From NCBI RefSeq assembly GCF_000835495.1, contig NW_015622542.1:434001-498000 (forward strand): 64,000 nucleotides of DNA, read 5' to 3'. Below are positions 31,403-41,116 of the stretch, piece by piece (positions within the stretch are counted from its first letter, which is position 1; the number at the start of each line of letters is the position of its first letter). The DNA is from Cladophialophora immunda. Taxonomy: Eukaryota > Ascomycota > Eurotiomycetes > Chaetothyriales > Herpotrichiellaceae. A program made the translations under genes and the position numbers. Below the pieces are notes generated by a model. It saw only the letters and a list, made by a program, of their open reading frames with translations, ran no database searches and was not told where the DNA came from.

Positions 31403-32645
31403 TCAACTTTGTCTCAGGGCTAGCACTGTCTGCAATAATGTTGCAACGGTCGAAAGGACCGTCAACACCAATACCACCAGCGCGACCCAGAATGTCCAGA
31501 ACTTCTGAGGATCTCGTTGGTCGTACCATAGCTGGGCCCAACCCCCCGGCGGCGCCAGATACACGTCTTCATACAGCTCCAGCAGCCTGTCCCTCCAGAA
31601 AAGATAATGCCTCAGGTCCAGGGAGCGGTCTCTGCAATGGACCCGGTGGAAATCCCTCTTCAGTTTCTTCATCATCCGCTTCATGTCTTGATCCCACGAG
31701 GGGAAGAGGAGGTCCAGAGTCCTGCTTGTCTCATCCAGAAGTTCGGCACAAATCGGTAGGGTGCTGGAGCCCGCGGCAAACTTCAGAAATCGGCGACCGG
31801 GGAAAATCCAGAGCGTGTTGTGATCTCGGTCCAGCCGCAGATGATCTTCCAGACTAGAAGTCCATTTGAGCTTCAAGCGACATATATTCACCAGGTTCAC
31901 GGCCTTGAAATTGGGGTGCAGTCTCCTTTGAAGGGGCGACAATTCAGTCGTCGACTTCGCAAAAAGAGACTCGACCTGCGCTGACAAAGTACGATTGTTC
32001 CGCCATACGATAGGAGGCCGCCCTTGCCCAAGCCCAACATGTTGCGGATCCCGAAAGTTGATCATCAGCCAGAGGCGCAAGGTGAAGTCAATGGCCTCGT
32101 CTTCTGCCTCGAAACTGCTGGTCGGGGGCAGTGACAGCCTCTGGCGTACCTGCTTTCTGACCTCGTCGCGATGTGCCGTCGAGGCATTCATCTGCAGGAT
32201 TTCCACGACTTCAATGGCATGGCGGTGCGTGTGGATCGGAAATTTCCAGCGATTGGCCCGGTATTCCCCTCCTTTCAACAGAAGAAGCGCGGTTTCGTCC
32301 TTGTAAGAGGTAAAGTACTCGTCGAAATCCGAGGGTTTGACCCCATCCCGACCGCACACGAGGGAGAAGTACGTCTCGATGATGCTGTCACTCTCCTGCG
32401 GCTGGGGATCATCACATATGGGTGTGTCTTGAAGAGTCATTGGGCGTGTTTTACGCAATGCTTCTGCATAGGCGGTTCTAGGTCTACCTAATAACCTTCT
32501 TGAAAGATTGGTTTTACCATTCACGTCTTCTATCCCTTCGTGTTAGCCTTGTGGTGCCCGCTGTCCAATTTGTTGGTGGAGGTGAACAGGGAAGCTCACC
32601 GGTTGCATTAGCGGCTTGCTTTTGGCTGCGTGTCACATCATCCAT
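31403..32645 (-). CDS. fungal protein of unknown function with a C-terminal membrane segment
   Basis: Two exons (32600-32645, 31403-32529) with a 70 bp intron, giving 390 residues. The short first exon gives a proper ATG (MDDVTRSQK). Splicing has a GTGAGC donor, a GGCTAAC branch and an ATAG acceptor; without it the long exon has no ATG for 29 codons. A shorter form starting at 32440 (345 residues) is the alternative. The final 40 residues hold GGWAQLWYDQRDPQKFWTFW followed by one hydrophobic segment and a very short tail, so it looks tail-anchored. This LWYD-membrane ending recurs in many fungal proteins of unknown role. Divergent from the protease-fold/kinase-like ORF at 33077, 431 bp away. 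Confidence 0.72.
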
Positions 32646-33076
32646 GACCTGTTTTGTGGACGCCACCGGTGGCAGTGTTGCGCCCACATCCTGGGGGACG
32701 ACTGAGCCTTACCAAAGTCCTTTGCCTTACCACGCCTGCTTCCATGAATTACCCCGTATTCTGGATGTTAGCGCGCAGAAGAAAGGGGCAGTGCAATGTC
32801 TGCGCGCCCCCTTTCATATCTCCTGCGACTACCTCCATGGAAGCTGTGTGAATGCGATCCCTCAACCATGTTCTATCACCGCCTCTGAAAACTCCTTTCT
32901 CGAGCCAACAGCCTCAACTTCATTGTCTCGATAAAGCGTGTCGCCCAAGAAGTTGTTGTCAATCGACGCTGGTAATCTCTCGAAGTCTCGGTTTGATTTG
33001 CCAGCCTCATCGATCCCGCCAGGCAGCGTCTTTCCCCCATAATTCTCTTGACGGGAGCTTCGAAGGGAGTCATAAC
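32646..33076. other. divergent intergenic region
   Basis: Probable shared promoter region of the two divergent genes on either side. The plus-strand open frame actually extends back to an ATG at 32852, so part of this could be coding. I prefer the ATG at 33077, where serine-rich protein sequence begins. Confidence 0.4.
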
Positions 33077-35746
33077 ATGAATCTCCTATCTTCGTCTTTT
33101 TCTCGCGTCATGCGGTCTGAGTCATCTAGCAGCTTAAACTCATCCATATCGGGGCCGGGCTCAAGCGTGTTCAGCAGTCCCTCTTCTGCCGCGAGCACCG
33201 CAGCAACGACTGTGGTCGATGATGACGACTACGATGTGATCCAGAACCTATACATTCGGAGAGACGCGAGCATGGAGCCCAGTATCCGAGCGGCGTACGA
33301 GTCGATCCTGGTGCCGTTGATCAATCAAGAGCTAGTCCACTCCGCGTATGCCGAAAGATATAGCATTGCGCTGTGTTCGGTCGGATTCCAAACGTCGGCC
33401 TTTGCCCCCGCGATTCTGATATCCACCCGCACGCCGAAGGCGAAGAAGAAAATCTTTGCTCACCTAGCCCGTCTTGAAGACCTGGGGCTCGCTCTCAAAG
33501 AGCACAATCTTGCCCTGCATGTCGTTGTTCACCGATTTCGCACCGCCGGCGGAGAAACCGCTTCCCTTGGCGACGTTGGGATGCTTGCATACGCCGTGCC
33601 CCGTGTGGACTCGAATGCGCTGTGTGGATCCAGGATTGTTATACCCAAGTTAGATCGAGGAGAACTGTCATGCTGCACCAGTGGTCTCACGTTTAACGTC
33701 GGTGGCCGGGCGTGCGGGAAGACAGCACTGCATCCTTGGGAAGACATCGATGATGCTGTGTCCGAAGTCGACTCAGAATCGAGTGGGAGCGATGAGGAAG
33801 ACGATGAAACGGACGACGGTCTTGCGTTGTCTTTGGTCCCTGACAACCCAGGCTTCTCAGATGAATCAGACGATAGCAGTGCGTTGTTCATGCACTGCGG
33901 CCGAGATGGCTTTATCCATTTTCCTCAGACACGCCAGCTTGCGAACAATGCCACCGAAACACCACAGATTGTACAGGCGAGCGTCAAATCCACGCGCTGT
34001 GGGCCCAACAGAGTCTTGCCCCTCTATCACGGTCCACAAACAGACTGGGTTCTCTACGATGCTCAATCAGCTGCTCCAGAGATTCCACTCAGCGACCTTG
34101 TGAGAAATGAAGTCGCCGGTCACCAGATTACAAAGTTCCATCACGAAGACCCTGATGCCAGAGTGGCCGTTGCCGTTGCCGACCATGAAGCGGTCGTCCA
34201 TGGTGTCATTCAGCCTGGCTCGGTCTGCCTCCGATATGGATCAAGGACCTATGATCTGCGACGAGTGACACTTGAACGCCCTCTCAGATCGGGTTGTTCT
34301 GGTGCAGCAGTCGCACATCGAGACGAGCTCTGCGGGACAATCCTGGCCGTCTCAGAGGAGGTGCCGTGGGCCTACATGGTGCCCATCGAGGCGGAGCTGA
34401 AGGAGATGGAGGCCGTTTGCGGATTACCTGTCCGACTTTCTGGCGCCCAGGAGGCACAACTTGTGGAACTGGGTTCCCTGGAACTCACTGTATCAACCCG
34501 GCCACGGGGAATCGCCACTGTCCCTTCCTCGAACACGAGACCCCCTGAAACCTTCGAAGTCATCCTTGAAGGTCAAATCAACCACAACCTAGGAGCTTTC
34601 CTTCCGAGGTTTAGCTATGAGGCGCGGCCCAGGGGAGGCGTTGCTGTTGACCTTGATTTCGAGATTGAGAAAGATTTCGGCTCTATTATTTACTCGGAAC
34701 CATCCTGGCTGTCGGAAGCGGATGGTGCTCTCGGTATGCTGCAGGCCACCATTGCAGATGTAGAAGGGCGATATATGGGAGTCCTTCAAAGCGCAGCTTC
34801 GATCGGCCAGTCACCGTCTTGGGCCGTCTTTCCGTTTTCTGGTTCTTCGCGAATGGGCACCGTCTTCCAGGACTTCACCAAGAGTCTCTTATTGACTGGC
34901 CCCCAGACGTCGGAAATGCAGCCTCCTTCGAAGCCTTCACTGAGTACCGAGCCGATACAACCCAGTCGCGAAAGTTCTGGCTGGGACCAGGATCGCCGAG
35001 ACTGCGAGGAGGGTCCGTGGACATGCAGATGGCGACCATTTGCTACCTCGACAATATGTTCCGACGATAGCATCACTGCCGCTAGCCTTGATACCTCAAC
35101 TGTCACGACACCAAGTGCCAGTACGCACTCTGCCCGAAAAGCCGAGTCCTTCTCCAGATGTCCTCACCACCATCTACTGTCGGCATTCGTTAGCCTCGCA
35201 CAGACGTTGAGAATGATACAATTGTTGAGTCCATCGTCCAGTCAATATGAAGACAGCCATCGTGACATCAAACCGGCCAACATTCTTGTGGCTGAAGAGG
35301 TAGTCAAGCTTGCTGATATAGGCCCCTCTCACTTCAGGCGACAAGTGGATCGCTGCAAGAGTACAGATTACTCATGCGAAGGAACAGCCAGCACATCATC
35401 TTTCGCAGCAAGATCCTCGGCACGGCTGTTCCACGACAAAGAGTTGCACGACATTTTCCCGCCCTGGATCGACAACGACAGCGATGACTGTGTTCTGGGA
35501 ATGCTGCCCGACTGCCCTTGGGAAAGGTTCTTTATAGGATGCGAAATGTGTCGTTGCCGTTGGAGTGAACCACCGTGGAGGTCTATCCTGCAACGATTAC
35601 TGGCCGCGTCTGTCAAATTCAAAGGGCACGAGGCAAGTCGGATGCAGAAAGGAAGACGTCGAGACGACAAGGTCTTCGCCTGGCTGCAAGGCGTCGAGGA
35701 TGGCGTGTGTCCGAAAGACGCGGATGATGAATCATGCGTCGCTTGA
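33077..35746 (+). CDS. trypsin-fold-like domain plus degenerate protein kinase, one ORF
   Basis: Continuous ORF, 889 residues from the ATG at 33077 (964 from 32852). After a Ser-rich start, residues about 60-450 resemble fungal proteins with a trypsin-like fold. The stretch SGCSGAAVAHRDELCGTILA at about 405-424 keeps the Ser of a GxSGA motif, but a clear catalytic His is not seen. An acidic insert (SDEEDDETDDG) lies in the middle. Residues about 690-790 contain a kinase catalytic loop HRDIKPANILV (His about 728), then LADIGPSHF where kinases have DFG. The glycine loop, VAIK lysine and APE segment are not found. A separate frame at 34819-35070 also looks protein-like, so unrecognised introns or a frameshift are possible. 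Coding status as one intact gene is uncertain. Confidence 0.5.
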   Translation: MNLLSSSFSRVMRSESSSSLNSSISGPGSSVFSSPSSAASTAATTVVDDDDYDVIQNLYIRRDASMEPSIRAAYESILVPLINQELVHSAYAERYSIALCSVGFQTSAFAPAILISTRTPKAKKKIFAHLARLEDLGLALKEHNLALHVVVHRFRTAGGETASLGDVGMLAYAVPRVDSNALCGSRIVIPKLDRGELSCCTSGLTFNVGGRACGKTALHPWEDIDDAVSEVDSESSGSDEEDDETDDGLALSLVPDNPGFSDESDDSSALFMHCGRDGFIHFPQTRQLANNATETPQIVQASVKSTRCGPNRVLPLYHGPQTDWVLYDAQSAAPEIPLSDLVRNEVAGHQITKFHHEDPDARVAVAVADHEAVVHGVIQPGSVCLRYGSRTYDLRRVTLERPLRSGCSGAAVAHRDELCGTILAVSEEVPWAYMVPIEAELKEMEAVCGLPVRLSGAQEAQLVELGSLELTVSTRPRGIATVPSSNTRPPETFEVILEGQINHNLGAFLPRFSYEARPRGGVAVDLDFEIEKDFGSIIYSEPSWLSEADGALGMLQATIADVEGRYMGVLQSAASIGQSPSWAVFPFSGSSRMGTVFQDFTKSLLLTGPQTSEMQPPSKPSLSTEPIQPSRESSGWDQDRRDCEEGPWTCRWRPFATSTICSDDSITAASLDTSTVTTPSASTHSARKAESFSRCPHHHLLSAFVSLAQTLRMIQLLSPSSSQYEDSHRDIKPANILVAEEVVKLADIGPSHFRRQVDRCKSTDYSCEGTASTSSFAARSSARLFHDKELHDIFPPWIDNDSDDCVLGMLPDCPWERFFIGCEMCRCRWSEPPWRSILQRLLAASVKFKGHEASRMQKGRRRDDKVFAWLQGVEDGVCPKDADDESCVA

Positions 35747-35762
35747 CTGGAACCCTTGGTGG

Positions 35763-35849
35763 TTCTTTCCTGCGCTTTGAGCATGGCGTTACTGGCGTAA
35801 CAGACGTGCCCTTACGCCAGTAACGCCATGCTCAAAGCGTAGGAAAGAA
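35763..35849. repeat. inverted repeat with 38 bp arms and 11 nt spacer
   Basis: Arms 35763-35800 and 35812-35849 are reverse complements at 37 of 38 positions. The single mismatch (G35772 against T35840) would be a G-U pair in RNA. It begins 16 bp after the stop codon of the protease-fold/kinase-like ORF. It would form a very stable hairpin in a plus-strand transcript. The rest of the stretch to 36201 shows nothing else. Confidence 0.9.
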
Positions 35850-36201
35850 TTGGTGGGATAGAGGGATGTTTCTTGAGGCGAAAGGTGTTTTCGGCGTGGG
35901 CTCAGGGGTTCTTTATATTCTATAGTTCATGCCATCGGAGCTACGATCAACAGAGACATCATATTGGCTCGTTACTTCAAGGTGCAGCAACACCAATCTT
36001 AGTGTCGAACCGTGCACGTCCCCTTACATCCTCGTGGATTTTGACAGATTCCTTTTAGGATCCAATCATAAGAATCCGCCGATGCTCTCGGACTGCCGCT
36101 TTCCTCCCAGGCAAGGGCGACAGGCGGCGATGTAACTTGATCCAGGTCTGCAAATACTCTTGTCTGTGCGTTTTCTCTGCAGGAGGTCTTAATCAAGTAT
36201 T

Positions 36202-37422
36202 TTAATGTTCTTCTGACAGATTGGCCTTCACGGCTTTCACACATGGACCCAACCATCTCCAATGGGCCTTTTGTTTCCACCCCTTCTTCTTCCAGTCATT
36301 GGCACGGGCGGGAAAGAAGTCGACCACGTCCCTGAGATGCAGATCATGGGCCCAGACAACGAAGACGTCCTCTTCCTCGTCGAACGCGGTGAGTTTGTCT
36401 GTGTTCCGCTGCGACTCGGCCCGGTCCTCCTCGCCGGCCACGTCGCAGAAGGGCGTGATGCGAGTTTTGCCCCGATCTGCCGCGTAGTGCCGGTGTAGCG
36501 TGGCGAGCAGTTCGCCCGGACACGACCCGTGCTCGGTAGGGACCTGGTCGGGAAGCGGACGGCCTGCGCTCGGCCGGAACACGCCGTTCGAGGACACGAT
36601 GTCGCCGCCCAGGAACATGAACGTGCCGCTCTCTTGATCGTTCGACCCCGTCGTGCGCACGAGAGCAGAGAGATGCCCGACCGTGTGGCCCGGCGTCGAG
36701 AGCAGATAGAAACTGCCGTCCGAGAAATAGTCGTAGGCTCGAAAGCCCCCGACCGTGCAGATTCTCGGATCCTCCACCCGAGAAAAGTCCAGCTCGATGA
36801 CTTCGCGGCCTTCGTACAAGTCCGTGGTCGTATCTATCGACTCGGGATCCGCGGGATAGCCTGGCAGATAGGCCTCTTTGTAACCGGGCCCGACGACGAT
36901 CCTGGCCGAAGGAAATTTGCTGGTGTCGCCTGTGTGATCGTCGTGGTGGTGGCTGAAGATGATGGCGTCGATGTCGGACGGAGAGATGCCCCCGTGCTCG
37001 CGGAGGACGTCGGAGAGCTCTCGCTCAACGTGGTATCGCATCCCCATTTCTTGCATCATCTTGAGCCATGCGGGCGGGTAGGCGGTCTGCCAATCGACGC
37101 GGATCCCCAGGTCGAAGAGGAGCCGAGTGTCGGTCGATTCGTGATGAAGGAGGAAGACATAGACCGGGCTGGACGGGTCGTCAAGATCGGTCTCGGGCCA
37201 CCCAGAGTGCGGACGTGTGGAGAAACAAACAAGCACCGGGTCTGATCGCTGTCGATTCTGGGGGAGCATGGTCACTTACCCATCAAATGTCTCGTAACCC
37301 GGGAGGGCGGGCGACATGTAGTCCGACCCTTTCATGCCAGTAATAAAAGAGCCATTGTCGATGATCGAGACGTTGACTTTTGATGAGGACTCGGACTCTG
37401 GGATCTGGATTCGGGAGAGCAT
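36202..37422 (-). CDS. metallo-beta-lactamase-fold hydrolase (lactonase-like)
   Basis: Two exons (37280-37422, 36202-37168) with a 111 bp intron, giving 369 residues. The first exon encodes MLSRIQIPE through DYMSPALPGYETFDG and joins in frame to PVYVFLLHH, which matches the family order. The metal site is HHHDDH (His121, His123, Asp125 and His126), with further ligands expected in STPGHTVGHLS and GGDIVSS. The N-terminal layout (NGSF...LLFDLGIR) resembles N-acyl-homoserine-lactone lactonases and related fungal hydrolases. A lactone or ester substrate is likely, but unproven. No signal peptide. It lies 0.9 kb from a P450 gene on the same strand; joint function in oxidised fatty-acid or lactone metabolism is a guess. 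Confidence 0.87.
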
Positions 37423-38353
37423 GTTGCAGAGTCCCGCGTAAACTGGGCCTGGTCAACAGCAATCTCGAAGGTCGGTCGGAATACAACAGACCAATGGTAC
37501 TCCGTTCAAGCGCACTGTTCGAGGTTCTTGGTTATCGGGCGTTCGTGTCTGGCCAGCGCACCTGGCGACTCAGGTGAGGAGAATAACCAATCGCGACCGA
37601 ATCTGGAGCTGTCTTGTCAGAACTACGCCAGCTCTACAAGTATGAGTCTGTGAGTCACCGAGCGACCAGAGGTTCTGCCACGGAGGTGGTTAGACGGGAA
37701 GACGCAACGAGGCTGGGCTTGGCATGGCACGAATGCTCAGCCTTGTGCGCCACTCTTCCCCTTTCTTCTTCACTTCACCTCCCAAGAGACAGCCCTACTA
37801 CACAGACAGCTATATAGCCAAACACCGCCCAGTGCCATTGCAGCCGAAAAGCTAAATTACAGTGGTCTTTGCTTTCGCCTATGCATCTGCTCCAGATGGA
37901 GTGCGAGAAAACCTGGCTGACTCCCTACGCGTATCCTGCTGCCTGAATTTCCTCGTACAGTGGTAACTTTGGGCTTGGGGTGGCAACAGGGGGTGCGAGG
38001 TTCAATCGTATATCGGACTGAGGTCAAAAAGAATCTGATTAAGCAAAATAGTGGTCCAGGCGATACCTGCACATGGACATCTGACATGCCTCGAAACACT
38101 CTAACCTCAATGCCCAGATATCGATCAGCTCTCCAACAGGTTCTGGCATTTCCCAGCTTCACATTTTTCGAGCTCTAAGCTGGGAGAAGAGATCTTGGGC
38201 TTCAGTATCCAATGCTATGACGGTCGACAGCTTCGATATAGCACCTCGGTTGGAATTGTTCTCTTGAAGCCGTCTTGAAGAGGCCACTCTCACTTGTCCA
38301 CTTCCGCTTTTGATGCAACGCTTTACCACCCAACCGACACCAACGAAGACGTG
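37423..38353. other. intergenic region
   Basis: Promoter side of the metallo-beta-lactamase gene and 3' side of the P450 gene. Nothing further is recognised. Confidence 0.5.
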
Positions 38354-40042
38354 CTAGTCTTCAGCTGCAGCATGCAGCCGCAACTTGACACCGTCTTTGG
38401 GCTTGCCGGTCAAGGTCACGGCCCATTTGATCGGCCCTGGAGGAACGCTTGATCCATCGAGCTTGTCGAAGCGCTGTAGAAGGCGAACAGTCACGTATGC
38501 GGCCTTGGTCAAAGCAAACTGTTGTCCGAGACAAATCCTGGTCGCTGTCAGTACGAATTGGGCCTCGAGTCGAATCACTTACCTTGGCCCACCGTTAAAC
38601 GGCAAATACTCGAAGCCATACTTGTGATTTTGCCACCGCTCCGGTCTGAAGGTATCCGCGTCTGACCCCCAGAAGTCGGGATGCCGTTGCATGACATACA
38701 CCAAATAGGCGATCTCGGTGCCAGCCGGTACAAAAACAGGCGACAGGCCATCCTCGCCACCCCCGAAGGGCAGGCTGGTGTCCCTTGTGCACCGCCGTCC
38801 ATTGAGAGGCACACTAGGGTAAAGCCTCAAGGTCTCATTGATACACCATTGCAGATATGAACAAGCCTTCAAGTCCGTAAATGTGAGGTTTTTAGGCGAT
38901 TTGAAAGTTCCAAAGTCGTCCAGAATGGCTGACCGCAGCTTGTCGAATATTTCGGGATTTTGGACCAGCATGAGGAACAAGAAGCTCAGCAACGAAGCGG
39001 TGGTATCCCGACCTGCCAGGAGAATCGACAAAAGTTGATTCCGAATCTCGATAGGATCTCGAGTCTCGTGGACAAGGCTCTCAAGGAAGACGTACTTTTC
39101 CTTTTTGCCGCTCTCGACGGGATCTTGCTTTCTGTCGCGGCCCAGGGCTTTGTGCACAAACCGGTCGATGTATTCATGGCACAGTCGACAATCGTCCCTA
39201 TGCTTCTTCGTCAGCATCACGGAGTAGAATTCATTCACCAGCAGCGCCTTGGCCATGCGGTCTTGGCAGGCCTCGAAAGCTTCCACGAAGGCGCGGTCTT
39301 CAGCGTTTTTCGCGGCGGCCACCTCGGAGAGCGCAGAGAGTTGAATGTTTGTACTCTCTCCAAAGAGGAATTCGCTAGCCGAGTCCATGGTGAACCGGGA
39401 TATCAGAGGTTGAATATCGATGGTGCTCGTCCAACGGTCTGCCTCCACAGGAAGTGCTCTGAGCAGGTTTTGTACATGCTTCTCTTCTAGATCCAAGTCC
39501 TTGACCTGATCACGAGAGAACTGGGGCCGTAGAAGAGCACGAGAGTGCTCCCATTGCTTCCCATCCGCGGAAAAGATTCCATGACCAAGTCTGTCTCCAG
39601 CGGTCAGCAGGTCAACCTCCTCGGAGTGTTACGGCCTCAAGCCAACTCACAATGGAGCAAAGGCGCCTGTGCGGATTTTCCCCAGCTCGAAATCCTTGAA
39701 TTGAGTAGCTAGAATAGCCTGGATATTCCTTGGGTCGCACGTAATAAAAACCCTGTCGCCGAGGATGCACGTGTCATAAGAATAGACTGTCTTGTTCGTG
39801 CGTCGCGACACATCGTCGAACACGCCTTGGAGGTACTCGAGGACTTGATTCTTGCTGTTTGCCCGTAGCATCTTGATCAAGTTCACCAGTCCCACTACAT
39901 CCGGGTGGTATTCTGTGGGCGCTGGCCTACAGCCGAGCTGCTTTGCCGCTGCAGCATGGCGACGCCTTGTGGCAATCGAGGATATGAGCAGATATAGCAC
40001 GAAAGCAGTGGCAACGGCACATAGCAGAGCAATCTTCAACAT
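38354..40042 (-). CDS. cytochrome P450, CYP52 clan
   Basis: Three exons: 39651-40042, 38583-39590 and 38354-38537, introns 60 and 45 bp, 527 residues. I start at the ATG at 40042, which puts the membrane anchor (IALLCAVATAFVLYLLI) at the very N-terminus as in ER P450s; an ATG at 40108 would add 22 residues. Motifs: FAPLLGHGIFSADGKQWEHS across the first junction, I-helix AGRDTTA, K-helix ETLR, and heme loop FNGGPRICLGQ with the ligand Cys at about 469 across the second junction. CYP52-clan enzymes usually hydroxylate n-alkanes or fatty acids at the terminal carbon. It needs a P450 reductase and sits on the ER face. The exact family cannot be fixed without alignment. Confidence 0.9.
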
Positions 40043-40527
40043 GATGTCCCGTGATGAGGGTTGGTCTGATGGATGATGTATGAGCCGTTCGAATCGGGGA
40101 CTAAGCATGGATGTATCACTCAGTCAATGGACTCGAGCGAGGGAACACATTGGCGATCGAATTTCTCGTCGCCGTGCTCTCTGAAGGAAGCAAGGAAGAC
40201 AAGTTGCGATTCCTGCGAAGGAGGGCCTGATGGAAGTGTCAGCTGATACTAGTCCAGATGAGGCTTAGCGGGCAGAGGGACAAGGCTGGGCGGGTCGCCT
40301 ACAGTCGATGGCCTGAAGCATTTGGATACTCAATTAGTGATGATTGAGCCACTGCATCGACAGCGGCGCAGTTTGAAGCAATCATATCGCAGAGAACAAT
40401 GATGCTGCAGGCCTCAGGCGCATGCCACGTGCTTTAAAGGAGGCGGAAAACAAGTTGAGGCTCGAAAATGTGCCACTCTCGGCCCCAAACCATCCCCCAT
40501 ACCTACCCCGCTGTTTATTTTTCACAG
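40043..40527. other. intergenic region
   Basis: P450 promoter side. A pyrimidine-rich stretch ending TTTTTCACAG at 40527 looks like a splice acceptor belonging to the kinase fragment that follows, but no upstream exons of that gene are found. Confidence 0.45.
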
Positions 40528-40933
40528 GTGAGCCGAGCGCACGACATGTGGGCAATGGGCTGCATCGTCCTAGAGCTCCTAGTGTGGCTCCTCTGGGGAC
40601 ATGAAGAGGGCCTCCTCATCTTCCACGGCGGGTTCAGTGGACCCTTCTGGGAGGCTCCCATCAGCCACAACGACTCCGCTCCACTCCCAAAGATCGTCCA
40701 TCCGACGGTCACGAAGACCATTCAGTTCATGAAAAAGGAAAATCTTCGATGTCGCGAGAACACCGCTCTAGGGGGATCTCCTGTCTCTCGTGGAACATCA
40801 GCTGCTGGTCGTTCGAACCGACGGCGATGCCTGTCGAGCCGGGTCGGAGGAGGTGGCCGAAGAGCCTATGGCGAATTTGTGGCGATGTGAATCTGGGATC
40901 ATCGTATCTGGAGGATTGTGTCGATTCGGCTGA
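40528..40933 (+). pseudogene. protein kinase C-lobe fragment with a frameshift
   Basis: From 40528 the frame encodes SRAHDMWAMGCIVLELLVW. This matches kinase subdomain IX (the conserved D-x-W-x-x-G of the F helix) as seen in fungal kinases with a SRAYDIWxxGC motif. Then come VHPTVTKTIQFMKKENLRC and ENTALG. At the run of five G at 40771-40775 the frame breaks. Dropping one G restores GDLLSLVEHQLLVV, the expected family continuation, to a stop at 40931-40933. No catalytic loop, DFG or N-lobe precedes it. It is therefore a truncated, frameshifted relic, unless the extra G is a sequencing error. Confidence 0.7.
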
Positions 40934-41116
40934 ACGCATATCGCCCCCTCTCGGTCGTTCAATGTGTTCTAGACTCTCTATGACTGGGACAGATAGATCC
41001 TGAGACTGTTTCAATTGGGTGTATTCTCGGGTATCATCAAACGAATAACCTACACTTCTTCGTCTGCATTTTATCAGCCGTCCACTATTAAACTGTCATG
41101 GTAACATTAATCTGCG

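Noticed and set aside
37258..37279. 22 bp intron in the metallo-beta-lactamase gene
   Set aside because: Too short and in the wrong phase. The 111 bp intron ending at 37169 keeps frame and restores the family sequence.
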